A stretch of 53,702 nucleotides of DNA, taken from Candidatus Enterocloster faecavium (lineage in GTDB: Bacteria; Bacillota; Clostridia; Lachnospirales; Lachnospiraceae). A model generated the notes under the pieces. It was not told where the DNA came from. It did no database searches and was given only the letters and a program-made list of their open reading frames with translations. Positions 34,175-43,799 of this stretch are shown one piece after another. The stretch is taken from positions 1-53,702 of the forward strand of contig DWYS01000047.1 of the NCBI GenBank assembly GCA_019118585.1. Direction: 5' to 3'. How positions within the stretch are numbered: the first letter of the stretch is position 1; every line of letters begins with the position of its first letter. The translations under genes were made by a program, and so were the position numbers.

Positions 34175-34234
34175 TCGCTGCAGACGACAATGAACAGGAG
34201 AGAAATACAGTAAAAAAGAAAAGGAGATACTCAT

Positions 34235-35518
34235 ATGTCTACGATGGTACTATGTATTGTCATATTTGTCCTGACCATTATCCTTTATGCCACCAATAAA
34301 CTGGAAATGGGCGTAGTAGGTCTGGGAGGACTGGCACTTCTTGTGATCTTCGGATGCATGGAGCCCAACGATGCCCTGAGCTATTTTGCAAATTCCAATG
34401 TTCTGATGATGATGTCCATGTTCGTGGTATCCACGGGATTAAGCAAAACCAGTTTGATTGACCGTTTTTCTGCAGGTATTACAAAACTGACGGGCAATTC
34501 CTTCCGAAGAACCTTTCTCTGCTATATTATTTTGGCAGAAATCCTTACCAGCTTTTTAAACAGCCCGCTGGTGGCATTTTCCATTGTGCTGCCGCTGGTA
34601 GTGCAGATGTGTGAGGATTACAACGTATCCTACTCTAAGGTCATGTTCCCGGTAGGACTGGTATGCATCGCCTGCTGCTGTATTATGCCCTTTGGAGCGG
34701 CCATTCAGCAGACAGGAATTTACAATGGATTTTTGGAAAGCTACGGATTTGCAGCAGACTTTGCCCCTACAGATTTTCTGGTCGGCCGCTGGCCCTTCCT
34801 GATTCTCGTGCCACTCTGGTCGTTTACCATGGGCTATAAAATTGCACCGGAAAAACCGGCGGTACCGATTTCTCTGGTAACCGTTTCCAGAAACGAGAAA
34901 AAGCCTTTAAACAAGTTCTCTGACTGGGCAGGGGTAATCATTTTCTTCGGAGTTGTGGTATTATTCATCTTTGGCGGAAATCTTGGGATCCCTTCCTGGC
35001 TGGTGTGCTTTACGGGAGCTCTGCTGACCGTTGTCTGCGGAACTCTGACTACGAAGGAAGCCATCGGAGCCCTTCCCATCAATCTGGCCGCCATGCTGGT
35101 AGGCGCCCTGGCTATGGCAGGGGCTCTGACCTCCACAGGAGCAGGAGACATGATCGGACAGGCGATTTCAGTTGCGATTGGAGGAGTGAAGAATGGCTAT
35201 ATTCTGGGCGCAGTATTCTTCCTGATTCCCTTTGTGCTGACCCAGTTTATGCAGAATCAGGCGGTTATGAATATCTTCGTACCCATCTGTCTGCTGGCCT
35301 GCCAGGCGATCGGAGCAAATCCAACCGGACTGATCATCCTGATCACTGCAGGTTCCCTGACTGCGTTCATGACACCTATGGCAACCAGTTCTATTCCGGC
35401 TATTATGGGTGCCGGCGGATATGATATCAAGTCCCTTGTAAAGCAGGGGTGGATGGTTTCTATCATCTTTGCGGTGATTTATGTGCTTTACACCATGACG
35501 GTGATGCCGGCATTTTAA
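34235..35518 (+). CDS. SLC13/DASS-type permease for organic or sugar acids
   Basis: 427 residues, about eleven or twelve transmembrane segments, of the divalent anion:Na+ symporter/citrate transporter-like superfamily. Two family halves each carry a membrane hairpin: LAEILTSFLNSPLVAFSI near 100-120 and the second-half VFFLIPFVLTQFMQNQAVMN near 325-345. These SNT/NQ-type segments bind substrate and sodium in the family. Ribosome site AAGGAGATAC. Placed between two acid-sugar dehydratase genes, so it most likely imports their substrate. Confidence 0.85.
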   Translation: MSTMVLCIVIFVLTIILYATNKLEMGVVGLGGLALLVIFGCMEPNDALSYFANSNVLMMMSMFVVSTGLSKTSLIDRFSAGITKLTGNSFRRTFLCYIILAEILTSFLNSPLVAFSIVLPLVVQMCEDYNVSYSKVMFPVGLVCIACCCIMPFGAAIQQTGIYNGFLESYGFAADFAPTDFLVGRWPFLILVPLWSFTMGYKIAPEKPAVPISLVTVSRNEKKPLNKFSDWAGVIIFFGVVVLFIFGGNLGIPSWLVCFTGALLTVVCGTLTTKEAIGALPINLAAMLVGALAMAGALTSTGAGDMIGQAISVAIGGVKNGYILGAVFFLIPFVLTQFMQNQAVMNIFVPICLLACQAIGANPTGLIILITAGSLTAFMTPMATSSIPAIMGAGGYDIKSLVKQGWMVSIIFAVIYVLYTMTVMPAF

Positions 35519-35564
35519 ATGAAAAAGAACTTGAAATATTTTCAAAGCAGTGAGGTGGAGCAGT

Positions 35565-36641
35565 ATGAAGATCACGAATGTATACACGGAAAAATATAAA
35601 TGGCCCAAGGCAAAACCCATTGCCAACGGTACCCACGTTTTTACGGACAATGAACTGAATCTTCTGGTGGTGGAGACCGATGAGGGGATTACAGGGTATG
35701 GCTGCAGCTGGGAAATTAATTTTGCGGAGCGGATGGGAAAGGCCATTATCGGAGAAGATCCTCTGAACAACGAGCGCCTTTGGCGAAAGACCTATGTGCC
35801 CAAATTTATGGGCCGGAAGGGAAACAGCCTGTGGACCGTATCCGCCATTGACATTGCGCTGTGGGATATTAAAGCCAAAGTGGCGGGAATGCCTCTTTAC
35901 CGGCTGATTGGCGGAAGCAGAGAGAAGATCCCATTTTACATAGCCGGCGGCTATTACGTGAAGGATAAGGGGATCAAAGAGCTTCAGCAGGAGATGGAAG
36001 AATATTTGAGCTGGGGGGCCAAGGCTGTCAAGATGAAGGTAGGTCTCCTGTCCATGAAGGAGGATGCCCGGAGAGTGAAGGCGGTCCGGGAGGTAATCGG
36101 TGACGATGTGCGCCTGATGCTGGATGCCAACTGTTCCTACAAATTCTTTGAAGCCATTGAATTTGCGAAAATGGTGGAAGAGTATCATCCTTACTGGTTT
36201 GAGGAACCCATAGACCAGGATGATTACGATGGATACCGCAAGATTTTTGAAAAATGCGGGATCCCCCTGGCTGCAGGAGAAAATGAAATGACCCGGTTCG
36301 GCTTCCGGGACCTGATTCGCTCCCAGTCGGTAAGTATCCTGAACCCGGACGCCACCTGTATGGGCGGCGTGACAGAATTTTTAAAGGTGGCGGGCATGGC
36401 CGATGCCAACGGCCTGGTATTGAGCCCTCACGGACAGCAGCAGGTCCACATCCATCTGGATTGCGCCGTACCCAACGCGACGATCGCAGAGTTTTATCCG
36501 CCTCAGTATGATGAGAAGATTTACGAGGCTTTTCAGGCTCCGGTCCGTTTCAATGAAGATGGAACCGTAAGCCCCAGCCAGGCTCCCGGCGTGGGCCTGG
36601 ATATCAACCGGGAGGTATTAAAAGACTTCCGGGTGGGATAA
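35565..36641 (+). CDS. mandelate racemase-type acid-sugar dehydratase
   Basis: 358 residues, full enolase-superfamily fold. Catalytic set complete: KxK at Lys156 and Lys158 (AVKMKVG), metal ligands Asp187 (MLDANCSY), Glu213 (WFEEP), Glu239 (AAGENE), and the Asp262 (LNPDATC)-His289 (SPHGQQQ) dyad of the mandelate racemase subgroup. That set fits dehydratases of aldonic/aldaric acids that abstract a proton by Lys or His. Start at 35565 chosen for GAGGTGGAGC spacing; an in-frame ATG at 35550 precedes it. Last gene of the cassette; substrate unknown and probably related to, or the epimer of, that of the first enzyme. Confidence 0.88.
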   Translation: MKITNVYTEKYKWPKAKPIANGTHVFTDNELNLLVVETDEGITGYGCSWEINFAERMGKAIIGEDPLNNERLWRKTYVPKFMGRKGNSLWTVSAIDIALWDIKAKVAGMPLYRLIGGSREKIPFYIAGGYYVKDKGIKELQQEMEEYLSWGAKAVKMKVGLLSMKEDARRVKAVREVIGDDVRLMLDANCSYKFFEAIEFAKMVEEYHPYWFEEPIDQDDYDGYRKIFEKCGIPLAAGENEMTRFGFRDLIRSQSVSILNPDATCMGGVTEFLKVAGMADANGLVLSPHGQQQVHIHLDCAVPNATIAEFYPPQYDEKIYEAFQAPVRFNEDGTVSPSQAPGVGLDINREVLKDFRVG

Positions 36642-36680
36642 AGCCGGCTGTTCGAAATTGATTACTCTATGTGAAAGTTC

Positions 36681-36719
36681 AGAAAGCTTCGGGATATTTT
36701 GTTCCGGGGCTTTCTTTGA
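36681..36719 (+). terminator. terminator after the acid-sugar cassette
   Basis: 14-bp stem with three G-U pairs (AGAAAGCTTCGGGA with TTCCGGGGCTTTCT), 7-base loop, short TTG tail. Closes the cassette before nadE. Confidence 0.6.
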
Positions 36720-36746
36720 CTTTCAGAAAAACAGCGCAAAACACCT

Positions 36747-36774
36747 TTGTTTTTTCCAGGAACAATGGTACAAT
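36747..36774 (+). promoter_or_regulatory. probable nadE promoter
   Basis: TTGTTT (36747-36752), 16-base spacer, TACAAT (36769-36774), 36 bases before the nadE start. Confidence 0.5.
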
Positions 36775-36810
36775 GGGAGCAGCATTATACCTAACGGAGG
36801 TTATTCGCAT

Positions 36811-38766
36811 ATGCATATGAAAGACGGACTGATTCGTGTGGCGGCGGCCACTCCGAAAATCCGGGTGGCGGACCCGGCATACAACAGCAGTCAGGTGATT
36901 GCGCTGATAGAAGAAGGAAGCAGACAGGGAGTGAAACTGATGGTGTTCCCGGAACTCTGCCTGACGGCCTATACCTGCGGGGATCTATTTCTCCAGCGTC
37001 CCCTTTTGGAAAAGGCGAGGGAAGCTTTGAAACAGGTGGCCGATGCCACCAGGGATAAGGACATGCTGGTGTTTGTAGGCCTTCCCTGGGACAGGGACGG
37101 AAAGCTCTACAACGTGGCGGCGGCTTTAAAAGATGGCAGACTGCTGGGTCTGGTCCCGAAGAAGAACCTGCCCAACTATTCCGAATTTTACGAGGCCAGG
37201 CATTTCAGCCCCGGAAATGACAGACCGGTGATGGAGCCCTGGGAGGGAGAACTGATCCCTATGGGAACTAACCTGCTGTTTACCTGTGAGAATCTGCCGG
37301 ATCTGAAGGTGGCGGCGGAAATCTGCGAGGACGTATGGGTTCCCTGTCCCCCCAGCATCCGCCACTGCATGGCGGGGGCCACGGTGATCGTCAACTGTTC
37401 CGCCAGCGATGAGACCACAGGGAAGGATATCTACCGCAGAGAACTGATCTGCGGCCAGTCTGCCCGCCTGGTCTGCGGCTATATCTACGCCAACGCAGGG
37501 GACGGGGAATCCACCCAGGACCTGGTATTCGGCGGCCAGAACATCATCAGTGAGAACGGCACCTGCCTGGCGGAATCCAGGCGGTTTGTCAATGAAACGA
37601 TTTATGGAGATCTGGACCTGCAGAGACTGGACTGCGAGCGGCGCAGGATGAATACCTACCCGGAAGGCGGAGAACTGCCGGGGCAGGAGGGATATATCCG
37701 GATTCCATTTTCATTTTCCGATACAAAGGACACAGGCGAAAGGATGCTGCGTTTTATTGATCCCGCACCCTTTGTGCCGAAAGACCCGGCACAGAGAAGC
37801 CGCCGCTGCGAGGAGATCCTCTCCATTCAGGCCATGGGACTGAAAAAGAGGCTGGAGCATACCGGCTGCCAGAGCGCGGTAATCGGTCTTTCCGGAGGCC
37901 TGGATTCCACCCTGGCTCTCCTGGTGACAGTCCGGGCTTTCGATTTGCTGGAGATCCCCAGGGAGAAGATCTGCTGTGTCACCATGCCCTGCTTCGGCAC
38001 TACGGACCGTACCTATGCCAACGCCTGCGCTATGGCCCGTCAGGTGGGAGCCCAACTGCGGGAGGTGAACATCCGCCGTTCCGTTACCTGCCATTTTGAG
38101 GACATTGGCCAGGATATGGAAAAGCACGATGTGACCTATGAAAACGGCCAGGCAAGAGAGCGGACCCAGGTTCTGATGGACATTGCCAATCAGACCGGAG
38201 GACTGGTAGTCGGAACGGGAGATATGTCGGAGCTGGCTCTGGGCTGGGCTACCTACAATGGGGACCACATGTCTATGTACGGCGTCAATGCATCTGTTCC
38301 CAAGACACTGGTCCGCCATCTGGTCCGCTACTACGGGGACACCTGCAGGGACCCGGAACTGGCAAAGGTTCTTTACGATGTGCTGGATACCCCTGTAAGT
38401 CCGGAGCTGCTGCCGCCTAAGGACGGAGAAATTGCCCAGAAGACGGAGGATTTGGTGGGACCTTATGAGCTTCACGATTTCTTTCTCTACCATGTGCTGC
38501 GCTTTGGCTACGCTCCCTCCAAGATTTACCGCATGGCTCTTCAGGCTTTTGAGGGACAATATGAAGGAGAAACCATTCTACGCTGGCTGAAAACCTTTTA
38601 CAGGCGTTTTTTCTCCCAGCAGTTTAAGCGCTCCTGCCTGCCCGATGGACCCAAGGTAGGCTCCGCCGCTCTTTCGCCCAGAGGAGATCTGCGGATGCCA
38701 AGCGATGCTTCCAGCCGGCTCTGGATGGAGGATCTGGAGGAACTTGAGAAGGAGGAAGGACGATGA
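36811..38766 (+). CDS. nadE: glutamine-dependent NAD+ synthase
   Basis: Last step of NAD+ synthesis, amidating nicotinic acid adenine dinucleotide with glutamine-derived ammonia. 651 residues: nitrilase-type glutaminase domain about 1-290 with the Glu-Lys-Cys triad in FPELCLTAY (about 47), VPKKNLPNYSEF (about 115) and EICEDVW (Cys172); synthetase domain from about 345 with the ATP loop SGGLDST at 361. Start at 36811 (MHMKDGLIRVAAATP) follows GGAGG at good spacing; an in-frame opening at 36658 runs through the promoter and is rejected. Overlaps the next gene by ATGA. Confidence 0.96.
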   Translation: MHMKDGLIRVAAATPKIRVADPAYNSSQVIALIEEGSRQGVKLMVFPELCLTAYTCGDLFLQRPLLEKAREALKQVADATRDKDMLVFVGLPWDRDGKLYNVAAALKDGRLLGLVPKKNLPNYSEFYEARHFSPGNDRPVMEPWEGELIPMGTNLLFTCENLPDLKVAAEICEDVWVPCPPSIRHCMAGATVIVNCSASDETTGKDIYRRELICGQSARLVCGYIYANAGDGESTQDLVFGGQNIISENGTCLAESRRFVNETIYGDLDLQRLDCERRRMNTYPEGGELPGQEGYIRIPFSFSDTKDTGERMLRFIDPAPFVPKDPAQRSRRCEEILSIQAMGLKKRLEHTGCQSAVIGLSGGLDSTLALLVTVRAFDLLEIPREKICCVTMPCFGTTDRTYANACAMARQVGAQLREVNIRRSVTCHFEDIGQDMEKHDVTYENGQARERTQVLMDIANQTGGLVVGTGDMSELALGWATYNGDHMSMYGVNASVPKTLVRHLVRYYGDTCRDPELAKVLYDVLDTPVSPELLPPKDGEIAQKTEDLVGPYELHDFFLYHVLRFGYAPSKIYRMALQAFEGQYEGETILRWLKTFYRRFFSQQFKRSCLPDGPKVGSAALSPRGDLRMPSDASSRLWMEDLEELEKEEGR

Positions 38767-39554
38767 TCGCCAGCACCTCCAACAAACAGGTCAAATATGT
38801 GATGAATCTGCGGGATAAGGCAAAGGTGCGCAGGGAAGAAGGGCTGTTTATTGCCGAGGGACTGCGGATGTGCCGGGAATTAAACCCAAAAGAAACCCGC
38901 CAGGTCTATGTGACGGAAGCCTTTGCCGGGGATGAACAGAACAGACGCTGGCTTCAGGGCTTTTCCTGGGAAACCGTATCGGACAGTGTGATGGAGCACA
39001 TGGCGGGGACGAAAACTCCCCAGGGGGTCCTGGCTCTGGTCCGTCAGAAAAACTGGACGCTGGATTCGATTCTCCGGGAAAAGCCAGGAGGACCTGCGGC
39101 CTGCCTGATGGTCCTGGAAACCATTCAGGACCCTGGGAATCTCGGAACCATCCTTCGTGCAGGGGAGGGAGCAGGAATCACTGGGGTGGTGATGAGCCGG
39201 GATACGGCGGATCTCTATAATCCCAAGGTAATCCGCTCCACTATGGGCTCCTGCCTGCGGGTCCCATTTGTTTATGCCGATGATCTCTTCGCGGCCCTGG
39301 AGCAGATGAAAAGAGCGGGACTTCGGCTGTTTGCTGCTCACCTGCAGGGGAGCGTGCCTTACGATGAGGAAGATTACAGGGGAAAGACTGCCTTCCTGAT
39401 CGGAAACGAGGCCAATGGTCTTTCGGAGCAGGCGGCCTCCCTGGCGCACTGCCGCATCCGCATCCCCATGGCAGGTCAGGTGGAGTCCTTAAACGCTGCG
39501 GTGGCGGCTTCTGTGCTGATGTTTGAAGCAGCCAGGCAGCGCAGAAGGGGATGA
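38763..39554 (+). CDS. TrmH family RNA 2'-O-methyltransferase
   Basis: SpoU/TrmH-type SPOUT methyltransferase that methylates a ribose in rRNA or tRNA with SAM. 263 residues: N-terminal substrate-binding domain about 1-100, knotted catalytic domain after it. Motifs: ETIQDPGNLGTILRAG near 120, LIGNEANGLSE near 210, and IPMAGQVESLNAAVAASVL near 235. Overlaps nadE and the patatin gene by ATGA at both ends, so the three are translationally coupled. The target nucleotide cannot be told. Confidence 0.92.
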   Translation: MIASTSNKQVKYVMNLRDKAKVRREEGLFIAEGLRMCRELNPKETRQVYVTEAFAGDEQNRRWLQGFSWETVSDSVMEHMAGTKTPQGVLALVRQKNWTLDSILREKPGGPAACLMVLETIQDPGNLGTILRAGEGAGITGVVMSRDTADLYNPKVIRSTMGSCLRVPFVYADDLFAALEQMKRAGLRLFAAHLQGSVPYDEEDYRGKTAFLIGNEANGLSEQAASLAHCRIRIPMAGQVESLNAAVAASVLMFEAARQRRRG

Positions 39555-40411
39555 GAGCAGCGGTTCAGGACGGTTTCCCTCTGGAGCCCGGACGGGATTA
39601 CGGGCTGGTGCTGGAGGGAGGCGGCGCCAGAGGAGCCTATGAGATTGGCGTGTGGATGGCCCTGCGACAGGCCGGAATCTCCATCAAGGCCATAGCGGGT
39701 GCGTCCGTAGGAGCTCTGAACGGGGCGCTGATCTGTATGGACGATGTGGAGAGAGCCAGAGCCCTCTGGGAAAATATCAGCTATTCCCAGATTATGGATG
39801 TGAAGGATGAAATCATGGAGAAGCTGTACCCCTTCCGGCTTCGGAATCTGCCCCTGATCCTGAAGGAAGGATTTCGGATCCTCCGCAGCCGCGGGTTTGA
39901 TGTGGAGCCTCTCCAAAAGCTGATTCAGGAACAGATCGATGAGGAAAAGATCCGCAGCTGCGGCTGCCCTCTTTATATGACTGCCTGCTCAGTTACGGAC
40001 CGAAAGCCCGTGGTGATGGAGGCGTCACGGATCCCGGAAGGGGAACTGGCCCAGATGCTGATGGCCAGCTCTTACCTGCTGGGCTTTAAGCAGAAAAGAC
40101 TGGGAGGAAAATACTATCTGGACGGAGCATACTGCAACAATGTGCCGGCAGATGTGCTGATCCAAAAGGGCTGTGAGGACATTATTGTGATCCGTATTTA
40201 CGGCTTCGGCGTGGATACGGAGAAGCGCCTGCAGGTGCCGGAGAATGTCCGGCTGTATCACATTTGTCCTGAGGAGGATCTGGGCGGAATCCTGGAATTT
40301 AACAGCCAAAGAGCCAGAAGAAACCTGTATTTGGGCTACCGGGACGGATGCAGGGCGGCGGGGATCGGAAAAATGCATTTCACATTTGACACGGATTCCC
40401 CAAGGGATTAA
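39551..40411 (+). CDS. patatin-like phospholipase family protein
   Basis: Ser-Asp dyad lipid acyl hydrolase, cytosolic or membrane-associated, 286 residues. Oxyanion loop [12 protein letters not shown] near 24, nucleophile elbow GASVGALNG (GxSxG) near 51, catalytic Asp in [10 protein letters not shown] near 195 (DGA). No signal peptide. Coupled to the TrmH gene by an ATGA overlap. The substrate is unknown; related bacterial proteins act on phospholipids or lysophospholipids. Confidence 0.92.
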   Translation: MRAAVQDGFPLEPGRDYGLVLEGGGARGAYEIGVWMALRQAGISIKAIAGASVGALNGALICMDDVERARALWENISYSQIMDVKDEIMEKLYPFRLRNLPLILKEGFRILRSRGFDVEPLQKLIQEQIDEEKIRSCGCPLYMTACSVTDRKPVVMEASRIPEGELAQMLMASSYLLGFKQKRLGGKYYLDGAYCNNVPADVLIQKGCEDIIVIRIYGFGVDTEKRLQVPENVRLYHICPEEDLGGILEFNSQRARRNLYLGYRDGCRAAGIGKMHFTFDTDSPRD

Positions 40412-40508
40412 AATGAACGTAATAATCCGGGAAAGCATAGATGTCTCAGGACATGAGCTGTTCTGGAATATCATTATCATCACACAGCAGAATGAGGAGG
40501 ACAAAAGG

Positions 40509-41507
40509 ATGGATTTAAAGGGAAGACATTTTCTTACATTAAAGGATTATACTCAGGATGAGATCGCATATCTTCTGGATCTGGCTGCAGATTTTAAAGA
40601 GAAGAAGAAAAACGGCGTGCCGGTAGACTGCCTGAAAGGCAAAAATATAGCCCTGATTTTTGAGAAGAACAGTACCAGAACCCGTTGCGCTTTTGAGGTG
40701 GCAGCCCACGATCTGGGAATGGGCAGCACCTACCTGGACCCGGTCAGCTCCCAGATCGGAAAGAAGGAGAGCATTGCCGATACGGCCAGAGTTCTGGGCC
40801 GCATGTACGAGGGGATCGAATACCGGGGCTTTGGCCAGGAGATTGTGGAAGAGCTGGCAAAATATGCGGGCGTTCCGGTGTGGAATGGCCTGACCAATGA
40901 GGACCACCCCACTCAGATGCTGGCGGATCTTCTGACAATCCGGGAGCATCTGGGACATTTAAAAGGACTGAAGCTGGTATATATGGGAGATGCCCGCTAC
41001 AATATGGGCAATTCTCTGATGATCGCCTGCGCCAAGATGGGGATGCATTTTGTGGCCTGTGCGCCTGAGAAGTATTTCCCTGACGGGAAGCTGGTGGAAG
41101 AGTGCAGAGCCTTTGCAGCGGAGAGCGGCGGTTCCGTGACCCTCACGGAAGATGTGTGGGAAGCGGTCAAGGGAGCAGATGTGATCGACACGGATGTGTG
41201 GGTGTCCATGGGAGAGCCTGATGAGGTATGGGAGGAGCGGATCCGGGAGCTGAGTCCCTACAAGGTGACCATGGAGGTGATGAATGCCGCCGGACCTCAG
41301 GCCATATTCCTTCACTGCCTGCCCTCCTTCCATGATCTGAAGACCAAAATCGGCAAAGAGATGGGAGAGCGTTTTGGAATCCAGGATATGGAAGTGACGG
41401 ATGAGGTATTTGAATCCTCCAGGTCGGTTGTATTTGACGAGGCGGAAAACCGCATGCACACCATTAAAGCGGTGATGTACGCTACTTTGACGGAAGGTAA
41501 TCAGTAA
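40509..41507 (+). CDS. argF: ornithine carbamoyltransferase
   Basis: Makes citrulline from ornithine and carbamoyl phosphate in arginine synthesis (or the reverse in arginine breakdown). 332 residues. Carbamoyl-phosphate motif STRTR at 55-59, [10 protein letters not shown] near 134, and HCLPSFHD near 271 with the catalytic Cys. Start at 40509 ([15 protein letters not shown]) follows GGAGGACAAAAGG; the frame opens back to 40245 inside the patatin gene, which is rejected. No clear arginine-repressor operator was found in the 97-base gap upstream. Begins the packed run that ends with the DAG kinase. Confidence 0.96.
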   Translation: MDLKGRHFLTLKDYTQDEIAYLLDLAADFKEKKKNGVPVDCLKGKNIALIFEKNSTRTRCAFEVAAHDLGMGSTYLDPVSSQIGKKESIADTARVLGRMYEGIEYRGFGQEIVEELAKYAGVPVWNGLTNEDHPTQMLADLLTIREHLGHLKGLKLVYMGDARYNMGNSLMIACAKMGMHFVACAPEKYFPDGKLVEECRAFAAESGGSVTLTEDVWEAVKGADVIDTDVWVSMGEPDEVWEERIRELSPYKVTMEVMNAAGPQAIFLHCLPSFHDLKTKIGKEMGERFGIQDMEVTDEVFESSRSVVFDEAENRMHTIKAVMYATLTEGNQ

Positions 41508-41809
41508 TGCGGGGACAATCCAGACGAGGCGAACGCCACATGGGAGTATTCCTGGATGTGCTTCATTTGGCAGTGGGAATCCTGATTGTGGTGATGGGGC
41601 TGCTGGCCTTTATCAATCCCGGGGAAAACAGCGGGCTGTTTCCCCTTATATTCTTTCTGGCTGCAATTTTGAGCATGGTCAGCGGTGTTTTTGAACTGAA
41701 GGTTCACACCAGAACCAATAAAAAAAAGGCTGTTGGAATGTTCCACCTGGCTCTTGGCATCGGCCTGGCTGCGGTGGGACTTCTGAGCGCAGTCAGCATC
41801 TGGGGGTAG
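41507..41809 (+). CDS. small membrane protein of unknown function
   Basis: 100 residues with three hydrophobic segments (about 13-34, 43-62 and 77-97) separated by short polar loops; the loop FELKVHTRTNKKKA is strongly basic. The ATG overlaps the last base of the argF stop; a second in-frame start at 41540 (MGVFLDVLHLAVG) is also possible. I do not recognise a named family with confidence. Sits in the argF-birA operon. Confidence 0.7.
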   Translation: MRGQSRRGERHMGVFLDVLHLAVGILIVVMGLLAFINPGENSGLFPLIFFLAAILSMVSGVFELKVHTRTNKKKAVGMFHLALGIGLAAVGLLSAVSIWG

Positions 41810-41814
41810 GACCG

Positions 41815-42636
41815 ATGGAAAGACAGGATAAGATGAATTTGGACAGAACAAAACTGGAACAGGAGCTGAAAACCCGCTGGGCAGCCAGAAATCTCCGCTG
41901 CTATGACGAGGTTGATTCAACAAACCTGGAGATGATCCGTCTGGCAAAAGAGGGGGCGCCCCACGGAACCCTGGTGGTGGCAGACAGCCAGTCAGCGGGA
42001 AAGGGGCGCCTGGGAAGAAAGTGGGTCTCACCCAAAGGAACCGGCATCTGGATGAGTATCCTTCTGCGGCCGGACATTGCGCCTCAGTCTGCTTCTATGC
42101 TGACACTGGTGGCCGCCCTGGCGGTGGTGAAGGGGATTGACTGTGAAACCGGCCTGCCGGTTCAGATCAAATGGCCCAATGATGTGGTGCTGGGGGGCAG
42201 GAAACTCTGCGGGATTTTGACTGAAATGAGCACAGAGGCAGGGGACATCCGGTATGTGGTGCCGGGGATCGGAGTGAATGTCAATATGACGGAGTTTCCG
42301 CCTGAGGTGAGCGAGACCGCTACTTCGCTGCGGCTGGAGCTGGGAAGAGAAATTGAGAGGGAGCCCCTGATCGCCAGAGTGATGGAGGCTTTTGAAGGGT
42401 ATTACGAGAAATTTCTCAAAACGCAGGACCTTGCGGGCCTGACAGAGGAGTATAACCGCCGGTCTGTAAATCTGGGCCGTCAGGTAAAGGTCCTGGATCC
42501 GGCCGGGAACTTCCAGGGGGAGGCCATGGGCATTGACAGCCAGGGAAGCCTTCTGGTAAAAATGGCGGACGGCCAGGTGCGCCAGGTGATATCGGGAGAG
42601 GTATCAGTCCGCGGAGTGTACGGGTATGCCTTATGA
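41815..42636 (+). CDS. birA: biotin--[acetyl-CoA-carboxylase] ligase
   Basis: Attaches biotin to the carrier domain of carboxylases using ATP. 273 residues with only a short N-terminal leader, so no DNA-binding domain: a monofunctional enzyme that cannot act as biotin repressor itself. Motifs: YDEVDSTNLEM near 29, SAGKGRLGRKW near 60 (GRGRRGR equivalent) and IKWPNDVVLGGRKLCGIL near 118. Ends with an SH3-like C-terminal domain. ATGA overlap with mutY. Confidence 0.94.
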   Translation: MERQDKMNLDRTKLEQELKTRWAARNLRCYDEVDSTNLEMIRLAKEGAPHGTLVVADSQSAGKGRLGRKWVSPKGTGIWMSILLRPDIAPQSASMLTLVAALAVVKGIDCETGLPVQIKWPNDVVLGGRKLCGILTEMSTEAGDIRYVVPGIGVNVNMTEFPPEVSETATSLRLELGREIEREPLIARVMEAFEGYYEKFLKTQDLAGLTEEYNRRSVNLGRQVKVLDPAGNFQGEAMGIDSQGSLLVKMADGQVRQVISGEVSVRGVYGYAL

Positions 42637-43748
42637 CGGAACATTTTTATAGTCAGCTCCAGGTATTGGAGGGGGAAAAAGCCTTATCCCATGAGGAGCG
42701 GCTCAGGGCGGCTGCAGGCCCCCTCCTTTCCTGGTATGAGCAAAATGCCAGGTCTCTTCCCTGGAGGGATGAGCCCACTCCCTACCGGGTTTGGATTTCC
42801 GAGATCATGCTCCAGCAGACCCGGGTGGAGGCGGTAAAACCCTATTTTGCCCGGTTTATGGAAGCTCTGCCCCAGGTGCAGGCTCTGGCCCAGGTGGAGG
42901 ATGAGCGTTTGATGAAGCTATGGGAAGGACTGGGCTACTATTCGAGGGCGAGAAATCTGAAAAAAGCTGCCATTCAGATTGTGGAAAAATATGGCGGGAA
43001 TCTTCCGGCAGATACGGATGAGCTTCTGAAGCTGCCGGGGATCGGCAGCTATACGGCGGGAGCTATTGCCTCCATCGCCTTCGGGATCGCGGCCCCTGCG
43101 GTGGACGGCAATGTGCTCCGCGTTCTTTCCAGGCTTTTTGCCAGCCGTGAAGATATCCGGAAACCGTCGGTAAAGGCGGGAATGGAGGAGCTGTTAAAGC
43201 CGGTGATCCCCCGTAAGAATCCCGGTGCTTTTAACCAGGCGCTGATTGAGATTGGAGCGATCGTCTGCCTGCCGTCAGGCGAACCCAGAAGCGGAGAATG
43301 CCCCTTGAATTCTCTGTGCCTTGCTAGACGGCAGGGGATTTTGAAGGAGATCCCGTTCCGTTCTCCTGTAAAGAAGCGCAGGCAGGAGGAGCGGACGGTA
43401 TTGATGATTCGAAGGGGAAATCAGGTGGCGATTCGGAAAAGGCCAAAACAGGGACTGCTGGCCGACCTGTATGAGTTCCCCAATCTGTCCGGCTGGATGG
43501 GAGAAGAGCAGGTGCTGCAGGCACTTCATATTTCAAAAGATCAGGTGGAGCAGGTGGAAAAACTGCCGGACTCCAAACATATTTTTTCGCATATTGAATG
43601 GCATATGAAGGGTTTTTTGATCCGATTAAAGCCTGCAGAGTCCTCCTGGAGCGGGGAGAAGGAGGGCTGTTTTTTTGCAGATGAGCAGCAGGTTCGGGGT
43701 GTTTATGCTCTTCCGGGAGCCTTCAGCGCTTACACCAGATTGCTCTGA
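42633..43748 (+). CDS. mutY: A/G-specific adenine glycosylase, one Fe-S ligand replaced
   Basis: Removes adenine mispaired with 8-oxoguanine. 371 residues. Helix-hairpin-helix LPGIGSYTAGAIAS near 134, catalytic Asp in VDGNVLR (Asp158), Glu57 in SEIMLQQTR; C-terminal NUDIX-like domain from about 245. The 4Fe-4S loop should have four cysteines; here it reads C212 (VCLPSGE), Ser220 (EPRSGEC), C223 and C229. The Ser codon AGC at 43290-43292 is one base from TGC. The cluster is expected to be weakened or lost unless Ser serves as ligand. Coupled to birA by ATGA. Confidence 0.93.
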   Translation: MTEHFYSQLQVLEGEKALSHEERLRAAAGPLLSWYEQNARSLPWRDEPTPYRVWISEIMLQQTRVEAVKPYFARFMEALPQVQALAQVEDERLMKLWEGLGYYSRARNLKKAAIQIVEKYGGNLPADTDELLKLPGIGSYTAGAIASIAFGIAAPAVDGNVLRVLSRLFASREDIRKPSVKAGMEELLKPVIPRKNPGAFNQALIEIGAIVCLPSGEPRSGECPLNSLCLARRQGILKEIPFRSPVKKRRQEERTVLMIRRGNQVAIRKRPKQGLLADLYEFPNLSGWMGEEQVLQALHISKDQVEQVEKLPDSKHIFSHIEWHMKGFLIRLKPAESSWSGEKEGCFFADEQQVRGVYALPGAFSAYTRLL

Positions 43749-43799
43749 GGATGGATAAGCCATCAAAAAGGGGATATACTGGAAAAGAGGGATGACAGA

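Noticed and set aside
40412..40508. Arginine-repressor box before argF
   Set aside because: A+T-rich segments exist but no convincing inverted repeat.
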